This document shows, piece after piece, positions 50,753 through 61,792 of a stretch of DNA of 64,000 nt; within the stretch, counting starts at the first letter, position 1, and each line of letters begins with the position of its first letter. Both the position numbers and the translations under genes were made by a program. The DNA comes from Pseudoscleropodium purum (taxonomy: Eukaryota > Streptophyta > Bryopsida > Hypnales > Brachytheciaceae). The notes below the pieces were generated by a model. The model had not been told where the DNA came from and ran no database searches. It was given only the letters and a program-made list of their open reading frames with translations. Location: assembly GCA_963969395.1 (NCBI GenBank), contig OZ017803.1, forward strand, positions 6,386,001 to 6,450,000, given 5' to 3'.

Positions 50753-51071
50753 AGTAAGAGAATTACTCATATATCACTTCCGATTTGGCACTTCGACACC
50801 GTAAATTTCAAACGTGTAAACCTTCTATTTTTAGTAATTCCGAAATTTAAGGAAAATTCCCATCGGACAATAACATTCTCTGACCATTTGCAATCTCAGA
50901 TCAAGCTTCGAAATTGAAAATTCTTTGCAATGCAATTGACAGAACATGGAAAGCGTATATGACAAGTGAAGACATGCGCACTGTAATTGTAGGGAGAGGA
51001 GTGACAGATGACATAAACCTCGCCTATGCTAAATAAGTTACGAAAACTTCTATACTGACAAAGAAGGTGGA

Positions 51072-51104
51072 GTGCATTTCAGGCGAAGGTGTGCGATGCA
51101 GTGC
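51072..51104. repeat. Degenerate palindrome copy P8
   Basis: GTGCATTTCAGGCG ... GTGCGATGCAGTGC. Weak match, possibly a decayed copy. Confidence 0.35.
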
Positions 51105-54100
51105 TTCCTCGTTGAAGGCGGCCGACGAGAACAACGTGATAGTAATATAGAGACAATTCAGAACTTCTAAACTTCTCCACTAAACCAAACAACGCAAGGG
51201 AAAGACGCACACGTACTATGCAACGCTCACTGAAGTCCTTTCAGTGGAGGGAAAAGGTAGAAGGAGATGTCTGCAGCTGGGTTAGCGACGCACATTGTAC
51301 ATCCTGGTGGGAACGAAAGGGTGCCAACCGTATCCAAGATTTTGAACACATTCCTTCTAAATTCAGATGTCCCGAGATTCCTCATGCCTATGACAACTGT
51401 ACATTGTAAAGCGTCTTCTAATTCTAGATTAAACCACACTCCCCACAATTGGTAGTGGGTGAGCTGCCTTTCCAAGATTCTGATTATTAATGCTCGTTGA
51501 CTTCCAGCAAGTGATGTGTCTTTTTGTCATTGGGACATTGTCCACAACGGAAGGCGCAATTGCAATGCATACAGTGCGTTTTTTTATTTTCGTTTTTTAG
51601 CACTCTGACTAAAATGACTAAAGGGTGTTATTAGCAAGATAACTATCAATTTGATTCTCCAAGTACGATGCCCTTACCGTATTTTGTCTTACATGGACTA
51701 CTTAAAAAACACATACTAAAAACTTTTCATTATTTATAGAGGAATGGAACTTTGTTGCAAAGATTTTGGAGTTCTTTTCGAAGTTAGAATTACTGTTTTT
51801 TTCTTATATTGAGTACGACTGCGGAGATCCCTTCTCTAGGTCTTCTGGTTTCATTTCTCCTGAAATGCAGAAGTCGCGATATTAGTTTGTAGTACTGGAG
51901 CTTTTAAATTCGAAATTTTCTGACGATTTCATCCAAAATTTTACTATTTGTTTTTGATAGGCTTGGTGTAGAGAAAATAATTTTGGTGCAATTTCGCTCC
52001 AAATCGCCAGAAAAAAGAACCGTGCCCATTCAGCCTATAGTAAATTAGTACTCTGCGGTAAGGAATATGACTTCGAATTTTTTTCAAAATAGATCGATTT
52101 TAAGGTTATGTTTTCTTGAAGATCATATTTTGCATTACAATTTAGGGTTTCATAGATCTTAGTAATAATATCTATAACAATGTTGAATGAGGTCAATTTC
52201 AAATGGTACCAAAAAATAGAGAGTAATTGTTTCATATACTTGAAATGTTCACATATCAAAAAAAAAGATACTGCATGCACCACCACATTGCATCATGTTC
52301 TACATTTTTGTATTAAGTGAGTACAATTCTTGAATTCCTCATTCTATTTTTGTGGAAGGTTGAAAATGAATTGGTGTAATAGAATAGGAGAACACTGATT
52401 TGCTGCACTTTAGATGTTTGCGTGCCCCCACAAAATAAAATTCACTACCACATACAAGAGACAATTCTTTCATCAAGTTCTACATTCATTTTCTGTTGCA
52501 ATCTATGAGATTTTCATTTCAATCTTTCAAAAAGTCAACATTATATGGGTGCCAAAAAAATTGGAGAGTTCTTGTTTGTTCTACTTTAGACGTTCATTTG
52601 TTTCAGAATATTGGAATGCACTGCCACATGCAGGAAAAGAGGAAATTTGTACATATTGTTGATCCGTACAATTTTCTGTTTAGGATGATGTAAATGAAAT
52701 TGAAATTGAAGACATGAAAAATTTGTATGATTTACCTTCCCTGTTTATTAGGTTAGTTTTATTCATGAAATTTTATATTTTCACATTCTTATTTTCTCAA
52801 ATGTAGTTGGCGCTAGGTTTGCTACACAATATGTATATTACTTTCATCAATTTTGCATGTAACAGAATGTAGATGAAAAATGTATGTCTAATTCTTATAT
52901 GAAAATATTGACATCCTCATATATTACATTTGCAATTGCAATATACATAGACATTGCACTTGAAAGCAATTAAAGAAAACTATTGTATCATAATTTAAAG
53001 CGCAAAATCCTTTGCAACAATGAAAACATTGAAATAAAAAAAATTAATGAAGCAAAAATGTAAGTACAAGCTTCTCTTTTGAATATGTAGAAGAACACTT
53101 TTAGTTTCAAGGAATTCTTGCATGAAACATTATTACTTAATTAATTTCTTCCTCCATAACCTATGGGGACACAATATTAAAGATTCAAAATGTAAATTTC
53201 TCAAATTGCAAAGACTTTGTTGTTCCTTTCAAAATTCCAAAACTTGAACTGAAATTTCAAATTCTTGGTACTTGCTATGCTTTGCATTTCTCATTAAAAT
53301 TGTACTAAAAAACTTTTATATTATACAAAGTGTTGCCCACAAAATTCAATATATCTTTAAATTCTTTGAATAAAAGTGCTCATCCACTACAATTAAGCTT
53401 TGATGACTGAAGATTTAGGATTCAATGTTTGACATGAATTTAAAAAATATGTTGCAAAATTTATCAAAGTTCAAATATCATAGTTTGAACATCAATGCCA
53501 ATATATGAATAGTTCTTTCTTGATGGAGATCAAAAGGACTAATTCATCAAAATGGAAGGCTTCAGACCATATGTTAAGACATGGTATATAATACATGGAA
53601 TTTAAAAGGTCATATGTGTTTATAGTTATACTTTTGAATGCAATGAAGGCATTCAGGGTATTGGGCACAAAAAAGGTGCTATTCATCATTAGAATTTGAA
53701 ATTATCTAAGTCACTGGGTTTAGGAAAGCAATCATTAATAAGAGCATTGACTAAGTGCCCCATTAAATGCACAACACTCACAGTACAAAATAGGCACTCT
53801 CACATGTTAACTCGCATTTACAAACTTTGTGTGATCCATTTGCACCTTGAATTGTTTATTGCAAATACGAAGTTCATATTATAGTGGATTTCGAGATCAT
53901 TACGCGTTGCTACATTCAAAGTTTCTGCATACTCATGGTGGATGTGTAGTCAAATGTAAATTGCAATGTTCTGCAAGTGAATTCATGTTTAATCAATTCA
54001 ATTTCAAGAGGAAGTCTTCAATAATTTATCTACTAAATTTGTTGCTAGTTTATTTACAATGTATAGTACGAGTAACGAATTGAAACAATTTTTATCAAAA

Positions 54101-54240
54101 TTGCCTTAGAAACTCTTTAGTTCGGACAGTTGAGGGACTAATAAATTCAACATTACAATCAGCAATGACTATGATAATAATTCATACATGAAATTACAAA
54201 TGAAGAGCTCCAAAGCTTCATATAGATTATATAGACAAAT
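51105..54240. other. AT-rich DNA between the two gene modules
   Basis: I saw no palindrome copies and no supported gene. A minus frame at 51227-51475 (GVWFNLELEDALQ...) has protein-like composition but no recognised motif and no continuation. The block may be a later insertion separating the two halves of an older element; that is inference. Confidence 0.4.
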
Positions 54241-54339
54241 GTGTAGGGTTTAGGATTAATTGGTGGAGAATGCGTGGTTTAGTGTTTAGGGTGAACATGA
54301 ATGAAAAGGGAGGAAAAGCTTTGAGGAAGCGCTCGTTGT

Positions 54340-54720
54340 TAGCCCTATAACCGGGTGGGCCATGCAAGGACAATTCAAACGAAGTCGGATATCAACCCGG
54401 CTATAATCTGGGTATCAAAGCAGGTATCAATCCGGGTAACTGCTTCAAGATTTTCAACGTGCACGTCATTAGGCCCACACACATGTTGGCATTCTTGGCG
54501 GGTGCCGGCGGTGCCTGGCGGGTTCCGCCAGGCGGGGTGGCGGAACTCGGCCTGGCGGAAATTTGACTCGCCAGCGCCAACCGTGCCACCCCCTGCAGGT
54601 GGGGCGACGGCAATATTTTTTCCGTAAAAGTTATCTTTTTCTTATCTTTTGCCTGCGGCTCTTTCCAGGTCGTCTCTCTCCCAAGGCGTTCCTCCCGAGG
54701 GCAATATAGCACAGGGTGTG
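54340..54720. other. GC-rich island with CTGGCGGG-type repeats
   Basis: Within AT-rich DNA, 54490-54610 has repeated GGCGGGT, CCTGGCGG and CCGCCAGGCGG units, giving local inverted repeats. A related CCTGGCGGGTGGCGGGGCG patch lies at 55563-55581. It could mark an element end or a CpG-rich promoter; no protein is supported. Confidence 0.45.
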
Positions 54721-55499
54721 GTTTTTATATTTTTAAGTGTACTTGCTTGTGTATGCTTGTGTTTAATCTTGCTTAGGGTAATCTTATTTCAAGTCATTGT
54801 TCATGTATTTGTCATTTGTTTAATTTATGCAATTTGTTTGGTTGTTTATGTTGTTTTTCTTATGTGCTTTTTAAGTAGACTTTGAGCATAAATTAGTCAT
54901 GTTTCATTGTTTGGGTTCTTTGCTCCTTTATGTACTTGGAGCATAAACAAAATATTTTTTCACACTACCATGTTGAATTCTAAACGACCTGAAATCTTTC
55001 AAACAATTTCTAATAAACTATTGAAGAAATAGAAGAAGGGTGTGGTTCACCATTTCTACAAAGTGTTAGATACAATGTCAAATACTCTTTGAAAAAAAAA
55101 AAAAAGGAATGAAAGAGGTACAATCTCTTTGCAACAATCACCTTAAACTCACAACAAGAACATTAACTCCTAAATGCCCAAGGCCTATTTTGAGCCTTTA
55201 GAAATTTGCTCTAAATTGAACAAAAAGTCAACATTTTGATAAGTTGTATCAACTTTTTTTGAATTGTAATTGTTCAAATTCAAACTAGACATGTTAGAGA
55301 TCACATAGGAAGAAAAAATACAACAATATTACTTATAAGTTGGAAGATTATAACATTTGACCATGAGGGTGTTAAAACTATGAAAAATTTTCAATTCACT
55401 TTTCACAAGTCAAACCTAAGAAGTTGGTGACAAAAAAACTATGAGGTTTAAGGACCTAACATGAATAACCCCAATCAATTTATGGCACAGCCCAATCCC

Positions 55500-56130
55500 T
55501 AAACCCTAAAACCGCACAGTCCAATCCCCCCCAAACCACAGCTAGTGGCGCCCTGCCACGTGGCCTGGCGGGTGGCGGGGCGAATGGCGAGCATGTGCGT
55601 TGGCTCATTCAGTAGGGTTTTTGCGCGCCCGTCGTCTTTGCGAATCCCGTGTTTGTTTCTGTCTTCACGATTCTTGCGCTTCTGTGTTGCCGCCCTCGTG
55701 TGTTTATGTGTTGGTGTAGTTGAGGTGCGCAACGATTGAAGGTCTCGATTGTCGTTGCGGTTTGTGTCACCTAGTTTTCGAAGGTGGAGCGCCGGCTTGG
55801 AGGTTCAGTGGCTGGCTCTGGAGTGCGCGCGGTGTTTTTCAGGTTGGTTCCTTCTCCTTCCGCTGATTGTTCAAATTGTTATTGTATACTTCTCAGACTT
55901 TGTGTTTGTGCTTTAGATCATGCTTGTGTTTAGTGTTTTAGGTTTTGTGTTGAATGGATTTGCAGCTCATTTGTGTTCTTCTATAGGGTTTCAGAGTTTG
56001 GCTTGTCCTCATTCAAAGCTGCAACTTGAATTCTGTTTCCTTCATGATGCAGGTTCGATAGGAGAACGAGGAGCGACTTCCAAGTTTGAAAATTTCGGCC
56101 GCGAAGAACTGAACAAAAGGTATGCACGGT
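55500..56130 (+). promoter_or_regulatory. Possible promoter and leader exons of the composite gene
   Basis: A GC-rich start (55540-55640, with AAACCCTAAAACC just before) is followed by pyrimidine-rich DNA with splice-like sites (TTTTTCAGGTTGG near 55840; GATGCAGGTTCG near 56050; AAAAGGTATGC near 56118). This looks like a multi-exon 5' leader of the plus-strand gene 1.4 kb downstream. No start codon here leads into the downstream coding exons, so it is tentative. Confidence 0.25.
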
Positions 56131-56563
56131 AGTTTCTTTTGGGGAATTCTATTGTACTTCGTGGAAGATGCTCACGATGGCTTCGCATCAGGGTGGTCAA
56201 GAGTTGTGGAGGTTTCCGTGAGAGCCTTGATGTTGTGCTCATTTCTCTTACTGTAATGTTGCTGGCTCTTAGTGCTCGTTCGTGTGTGACCTGTGCAGTT
56301 CTGTAGAGCAAATCTCTAGTGCAAATCCGAACTTTCATTCCAGGTACTTGCCGTCATCCGTTTTTTTTCCCCTTCTGTAGTATGATCTGCAATGCTTCTC
56401 TATAGTTACAGTGTTGGTGTTGACTTTTTAGATAGAGAAGTAAGCATTCTGATAGAAGTAGTAACCCTAGCCCTAAGCCTTCAGATGAATATGGGCAAAC
56501 CCTAAAATGAAAGCAATGAAAGAGGAATTTACCAAACCTGAATCCATTCTGAATCCTAGCATT

Positions 56564-56595
56564 TGTCATTTCAGTGCGGCTCGCGCTAAAACGAC
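56564..56595. repeat. Palindrome copy P9
   Basis: GTCATTTCAGTGC - GGCT - CGCGCTAAAACGAC. Confidence 0.75.
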
Positions 56596-56701
56596 ACATG
56601 CTCTACTATTAACTAACATCGCAGACGTTAGTTTATAAACTTAATTGGAACTCACGAACAACGGTTGCACAGATATGACATGCTATATATAAGATGCACG
56701 A

Positions 56702-56731
56702 TAGTTCAGTGCGAGTCGCGCTAAACTGTCA
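56702..56731. repeat. Palindrome copy P10
   Basis: TAGTTCAGTGCG - AGT - CGCGCTAAACTGTC. Confidence 0.8.
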
Positions 56732-56796
56732 ATCATCGATAACAGGGCATCCTAGAGAACAGAGATTCAGACAGTAGTAAAAAACTAAACAGTAAG

Positions 56797-56826
56797 GCAG
56801 TTTAGCCCGACTCGCGCTAAACTGTC
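56797..56826. repeat. Palindrome copy P11 (opposite spacer orientation)
   Basis: GCAGTTTAGCCCG - ACT - CGCGCTAAACTGTC. Confidence 0.8.
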
Positions 56827-57023
56827 AATCATCACCATTCCTACGACATAATATATTCACAAAACTCATTCCATTTCCTATCAAATTCTCTAGAAATAGA
56901 ATATGACGAATTCTTAATTGTGCATTAAACGCATTACATTACCAATTCATTTCTCAGGTAGAAGAACAGAAATGATTCCAAGAAATACATTACTATAGAA
57001 GTCCATCCGCATACAAATAGGAT

Positions 57024-57053
57024 ACAATTCAGAGCAAGCCGCTCTGAAACGAC
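57024..57053. repeat. Palindrome copy P12
   Basis: ACAATTCAGAGC - AAGCC - GCTCTGAAACGAC. The central arms changed together from GCGC to AGAGC/GCTCT and still pair. Confidence 0.75.
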
Positions 57054-57128
57054 ATTCTATGATCTTAAAAGCAGAGCAAAGGAAGTTTCAGAAACCAAAT
57101 CATAAAACAACGATAACGACGTATAAAG

Positions 57129-57157
57129 CAGTTTAGCGCAAGTCGCGCTAATATGCA
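57129..57157. repeat. Palindrome copy P13
   Basis: CAGTTTAGCGC - AAGTC - GCGCTAATATGCA. Confidence 0.8.
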
Positions 57158-57368
57158 ATTGGAGAAAATGATGAAAAGTTATTCTACCGGATGAAATTAC
57201 TCTCAGTGTCACCAAAAACAATTATGAATCTGACAGTCGCCGCCACAGAAAACAGTGGTTGAATGAGAGACTCAAAAATATGTACGTAAATTCATCCACA
57301 GACTATAAAATTTCTATAATATTTACAGAAAGTCTGTAACAGTAAGACCATAATGGAACGCTATAAAT

Positions 57369-57400
57369 GTCATTTCAGCGAGAGTTGCGCTGAAATGCAT
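57369..57400. repeat. Palindrome copy P14
   Basis: GTCATTTCAGCG - AGAGTTG - CGCTGAAATGCAT, about 80 bases before the first ATG of the composite gene. Confidence 0.85.
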
Positions 57401-57480
57401 CATTATTTTCAAGAATTGCAGAGACTTCGGTTTGTGTTTTGCCGGTCTGACTGAAGCCCGGAATTTTCTTACGCTGCAGA

Positions 57481-58005
57481 ATGGAAAACCAATTGGAGGC
57501 GCTCAAGATGTACTTCAAGAGATCCGATTTGTAGTTCTTAGATGACGACAAGACTGCTGAAGACCACTTGATTGAAGGGGAGTACTGGGTCTTCAAAGAT
57601 CCAGAAGAAGTAGAAGCATGGAGTTTATTCATGATTCCTTTCATCAACCAGTTCTGCTTTTCCTACAAATTCAAGAAATCGCAATGCTTCCTACAACTCT
57701 CTTTCCACGAGAAGATCAAAGACATCGAGGCTGACGCCCACCCAATGATCAAAATCAAGTGCATGACAACAATACCCGGCGAGTCAAGAAGGGACCAATA
57801 CCACTTTGCTATCTGCCTCGACTCGGTATTAATTCCCTTCAACTTAAGTCCATTCTTGAGCAGCCTCGAGCCAACTCCATACCGAGACGAAGTGAAAGAG
57901 CTTGAGAAGAAATTGGACAATGACGAGTGGAAGAACGCGAACGGAACTCCGTTGTCCTGGAAAAAATTGTGTAGCAAAGTCCGGCTCTTATTCAAAGGGA
58001 GATAA
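57481..58005 (+). pseudogene. Composite element gene, part 1: unknown N-terminal domain
   Basis: The frame starts MENQLEALKMYFKRSDL, meets TAG at 57532-57534 (CAG to TAG), and continues FLDDDKTAEDHLIEGEYWVF and EAWSLFMIPFINQFCF. It then reads LQLSFHEKIKDIEADAHPM, IKCMTTIPGESRRDQYHF and SWKKLCSKVRLLFKGR, ending in TAA at 58003-58005. It is an alpha/beta-looking domain of about 170 residues with a charged C-terminal helix; no family was recognised. The next coding frame begins with ATG at 58005-58007, overlapping this stop by one base. In a nuclear gene this suggests one frameshift in a formerly continuous reading frame, not two genes. Confidence 0.5.
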
Positions 58006-58856
58006 TGAACCAAGGCATAAGTCAAGGTTCAAAACTGAACGTGGGTCAATAGTCAGGTACCAGCCGGGGGCAGAGGAAAAGTATACAGAAAACTCCATAG
58101 AAGAAAGGTAAGAAGGATGCTCCATCTTCATCAAAACGGAAACCGGTCACTCGGGACTCTGAAGTGTCCAAGGTCGCTGAAGGGAGCTATGTGGACGAGA
58201 TGTCCAATGTTCCTCACTCACGGGCAACAGAGAAGAAACCTAACTACAAGCAAGTGAGCCAGGTCTATAAGAAATTTTGGACGACCTGTGAGGACGCATA
58301 CATCTTCAAGGTTGGGGAGAAGAAAGTGATTGACGTCTCCCAATTGGTAGATTCACTAGCAACTTTCAATATACGCTCCAAGCAGGACAACATTGTTGAA
58401 GATATGGTCAATTATCTGCTCAATATCCCCGACAAAAGCACGAAGCAAACACTTTGCGTTATGCCTGTTGGGCACGACACAATGCCCATGAACTGGGAGG
58501 ATATTGAGAATGGCGAATTCTATATTATAAACGGACAGCACAATGTTGCAGCTAGCAGATTTATGTTGGACGAGAGAAACAAGGTGAACAAGGAAGAAAG
58601 AGAGCACTTCCGCAGGTGGAACTGCTTCGTTGTTTGGTCGAAGGATGCGGAGACGCTCAGATGTATCTCTGCCTACTGCAATCGAACCAATCACTTTGTG
58701 GCAGTGTAGCCGTCGTGGGCGACTAATATTTTAGGAGCTCGATTGGTATGGGAGGCAATGGGAAGACTGAAGAATCCCACTCCAGCAAAATCTATGGGAG
58801 CTGTTACCATCAGTCGGCGGACAGTTGAGAACAAGAAGAACCGCGAAAATTTCCAG
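58005..58856 (+). pseudogene. Composite element gene, part 2: ParB/DGQHR-like domain
   Basis: After MNQGISQGSKLNVGQ the frame crosses TAG at 58050-58052 and 58098-58100, then a basic Ser/Lys linker (KKDAPSSSKRKPVTRD) that could serve nuclear import. The domain follows: VIDVSQLVDSLATFNIRS, QTLCVMPVGHDTMPMNWEDI, FYIINGQHNVAASRFML, and NCFVVWSKDAETLRCISAYC then NRTNHF. Order and spacing match ParB/sulfiredoxin-like N domains (target strand, hydrophobic-GxH/R-xxAA, then the 'ea..la..N' helix). The usual GxxR/GQHR arginine is Asn here. TAG at 58707-58709 interrupts, followed by PSWATNILGARLVWEAMGRL up to a clean donor CAG/GTATGC at 58856. ParB-fold proteins bind DNA or CTP, or act as nucleases; activity here is unproven. 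Confidence 0.5.
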
Positions 58857-58859
58857 GTA

Positions 58860-58890
58860 TGCAGTTTAGTGCGAGTCGCGCTGAAGTGTT
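58860..58890. repeat. Palindrome copy P15, inside intron 58857-58976
   Basis: TGCAGTTTAGTGCG - AGT - CGCGCTGAAGTGTT, starting three bases after the 5' splice site. Confidence 0.85.
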
Positions 58891-58976
58891 CCTCCTTGAG
58901 TTGATTATGGTATATTGCAATCTCTCAATATCTGGATCGAGTGCATAATATAACTAATTTTCATGTTATTTTGTAG

Positions 58977-60323
58977 GCGTTTGAGAAGGCCATGTACGTA
59001 AGATTTTTACTGATCGAGGTTGTGAAGAACTTGAAAATTTCCACGACTAAGGGGAGGGAGGAGAAGCTGAAGCTGACGAATGAGTTTAGGCTGATAACTG
59101 CACCTGATGACGTCTATAAACTGTGGAGTGAAGTAATCTCTGCAGCCGCGCATGGGGAACTAATTAACCCCGACACCGACAAGATGTTTAACGCATGGGC
59201 GAGCTGGAGCCCCGAGAATTGTCTACTTAATCGGGAGTTCTTCAAGCACTTGGGCAATCTCAGCTATGAGGAACTATCCAAGCTTGCGAAACACCTTCTG
59301 AATCAAACGGGTGGAAAGCGCAGGCATTCATATCCTAAGGTGACAGTGAAGGCAATCTCTATAGTGCAAGATGATTGTTACAGCACTAAGGAGTGGATAG
59401 AGGGCCGTAAGCGGAAGAATCTTGTCATCAAGGAACTTCACGCGATTGATCCCAGCCTTGGCCTTCTCAACTCAAGGAACGAGGTGATCAGCAAGAATTG
59501 GAAGGCGTTTAAGAAGGAGCGCCTCTTCTCTAGCGCGACAATAGACATCCTCCTTGAGAGACCTGGTGAAGCCTACTTTGGCAAAGCGAAGAGCACGCAT
59601 GCGAAGCATAAGATGTGCTCTGAATTGTCCCAAGACGCATACGATTTTTTTAAATCATTTCTTGACCACAAAGCCAAATTCGAAAGGCCATCTACAAAGG
59701 CATACTATCGGGCATATGAGGTAGCCCAAAACCAATACAAGGACTAGTCGGTGAAGTCCTGGACTGCGGAGACAAGTAATCGTTTATCTCTCGAGGTTAT
59801 AGATTTCCGGTCGTTGCCAAGGGTGGAGAAGAAGGAGAGCTCTACGATGGAGAATCCTTTTTTCTTTGAAGTTCTATCTTCACTTCAAAAGAGCAAGAAG
59901 CCAACAATTGAAGAAGTCAAGTCGTGGCTCTTCATATGTGGGGACGAGAATGAAGAGGCCCAAGTGACGATCTTCGTGGAGTCTAACAAGGATTTGAAGA
60001 AATACTTGGTTCACTACTCCTTGTATTGCGCAGGGAGAAATGACAAGCTTGGGGATCTTGCGGCCGCAAAGACACCAAAGAAGGTGTTCCTTATATTCTT
60101 GTAGCACCCTGAGAACACCAATCAAGTCACTATTCCATCGGAGTTCAATTGTCTCGAAACAACTCACTATATGAAGGCCCGTGCTTATAGTGAGCTAGAG
60201 TATAGAATTTATAACACGGAATTGCGTATGGAATTCTATCTCTGGTTGGTGAAGGCATTTGCAAAGGCGGGCACGACAGTCTTCTCTGCCTTCACAGGGG
60301 GGAAGTTGACTTGCGCTTCGATG
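58977..60323 (+). pseudogene. Composite element gene, part 3: helical region and possible methyltransferase-like motif
   Basis: The exon runs in phase from acceptor TTGTAG/GCG to donor ATG/GTGAGC. It encodes AFEKAMYVRFLLIEVVKNL, a long helical Lys/Glu-rich segment, LNREFFKHLGNLSYEELSKL and YPKVTVKAISIVQDDCYST. TAG codons occur at 59745-59747 and 60102-60104. The end reads LRMEFYLWLVKAFAKAGTTV then FSAFTGGKLTCASM, which joins across the next intron to MSGMDVYVTGTSEL. That join resembles the glycine-rich SAM-binding motif of ParB-linked DNA methyltransferases (DPFxGSGTT...GR). No DPPY-type catalytic motif was found, so any methyltransferase would be degenerate. The methyltransferase reading is weak; the exon itself is well supported. 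Confidence 0.45.
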
Positions 60324-60339
60324 GTGAGCACCGCGGCCT

Positions 60340-60370
60340 CAATTTAGCGCGAGTCGCTCTGAATAGCAAT
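60340..60370. repeat. Palindrome copy P16, inside intron 60324-60503
   Basis: CAATTTAGCGCG - AGT - CGCTCTGAATAGCA. Confidence 0.75.
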
Positions 60371-60425
60371 TCCTGATTTCATTTATTTTGTGATATGTAT
60401 TTTTATTTGTTGTGTGTATGTCCTA

Positions 60426-60458
60426 TGTCAGTTCAGCGCGGGTCGCGTTGAAATGCAT
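60426..60458. repeat. Palindrome copy P17, inside intron 60324-60503
   Basis: TGTCAGTTCAGCGCG - GGT - CGCGTTGAAATGCAT; the second copy in the same 180-base intron. Confidence 0.85.
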
Positions 60459-60503
60459 GTTGCAAGATATGACGGTCATAACTCCTTTGTTTGTCTTTGA
60501 CAG

Positions 60504-61557
60504 ATGAGTGGAATGGACGTTTATGTAACGGGTACATCGGAGTTGTCGCAGTGGTGGGAAGATATCTGTACCAAGGCAATGACGTTGGACATTGCAAACT
60601 TCTTGGACAGCAGCTACTCCACCCACTCTGCCAAAGTCCCTTCCTCCTCTAGGAGGAAGCTGAGGTTCGCTCAGAATTCCCCATTGAGTCAGCAAAGGAA
60701 TAGGCAGACTCATGTCTCTGATGAAGTCCTGTATGATTCTGAGGAGGAGGAGGAAGAAAAAGAAGAGTTTGAAGAGGACGGGATTGAGGGACTGGACGAG
60801 ATGACTACACCAACCAGTCGTCCATCCACAGATATTCCGGGGTCGTCTGCAAGCTCTATGTTGCCTCCTCTCTCTCAAACGTTGCGGACTCCAATTGCAT
60901 CGGGACGGCCGGACAAGAAGAGGAAGCGGGATACGATCACTAGTATTGCTAAGCAACTGGTGGAGATCCAGCAGTAGAATGCCATCTCCCTAGCCAACAT
61001 GTAGAGACAGACCGAGTTAGTGTAACAACAGACTGAGCTGGCTCTGGCGCAGATGAGGGCGGACAATGCAAAGGAAAGGCTGGCGAACATAGAAATCCAC
61101 AAGAGTACTCAAGCATGGATGCGAGAGGAGTCGAAGGCAAACAAGGAGCTCTTCCAACAGAACAGGGACATGCTCCAAGTATTGATCAAGAAGATCGGTA
61201 TCGAGCCCGTTGCGACGCTACCACCTGCCTCTGGAGAGCCAATTTTGCAGTTGCAGGGACAGCCATCTAGTTCCAATATTAGCAATGCCTCCAGTCCTTC
61301 CAATCCGCTCAAGGATGCTGCGCCTCTTCATGCGGAAGCGCCCACGCCGACACCCCCTCCTCCGTGCGAGGGTGATGTAGCCTATCCGTCTTCTTCAACG
61401 AATCCTGAGGCAACCGGAGCAGAGGAGAAGCACCTCGAATCCAGAGCAGAAGCGCATGGAGAGACGTCATTGATAGGCCTTGGGCAGAACCTGCCCATGG
61501 ATACTTCCGAGGTGGCGCCTGCAAGTGATGCCCTGCCCACCGAAGATCCACCAGCAG
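60504..61557 (+). pseudogene. Composite element gene, part 4: acidic and coiled linker
   Basis: The exon starts after acceptor GACAG with MSGMDVYVTGTSELSQWWED, then LDIANFLDSSYSTHS. It continues through an acidic run (EEEEEEKEEFEEDG), a basic RPDKKRKRDT patch (NLS-like) and a Gln/Glu-rich helix. That helix carries TAG at 60975-60977, TAG at 61002-61004 and TAA at 61023-61025, each where CAG or CAA would fit the heptad-like QQ pattern. A Pro/Ser/Thr-rich tail follows. A donor CAG/GTTCAG at 61557 keeps phase with the next exon; without splicing the frame ends at TGA 61569-61571. Confidence 0.45.
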
Positions 61558-61589
61558 GTTCAGCCCAATGAAAACTTAGTGTTTTATGT

Positions 61590-61621
61590 TGTAGTTTTAG
61601 CGTGGATCGCACTAATCTGTA
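61590..61621. repeat. Palindrome copy P18, inside intron 61558-61792
   Basis: TGTAGTTTTAGCG - TGGAT - CGCACTAATCTGTA; weaker pairing than average. Confidence 0.6.
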
Positions 61622-61792
61622 TCGTAGAAGAGTACTTGTAGTTTTCATTTCAGATACAGTGCTCATTTTTGATGTACTTCTAGTCTGAATAGCGTCAACC
61701 AAAGTGGACGCATTTTCCAAATTGTAAATCTGTTGTTTGCGATAGTGTAATATATCACTTACATGTATTCTTGCCTCCACTTGAAATTCCAG

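Noticed and set aside
51227..51475. 82-codon minus-strand frame with protein-like composition
   Set aside because: No recognised motif, no neighbouring exons in phase, and overlapping plus-strand frames of equal quality.
58977..60503. Firm call of a DNA methyltransferase
   Set aside because: Only one glycine-rich motif resembles the SAM-binding site; no DPPY-type catalytic motif was found, so it is reported only as a possibility.
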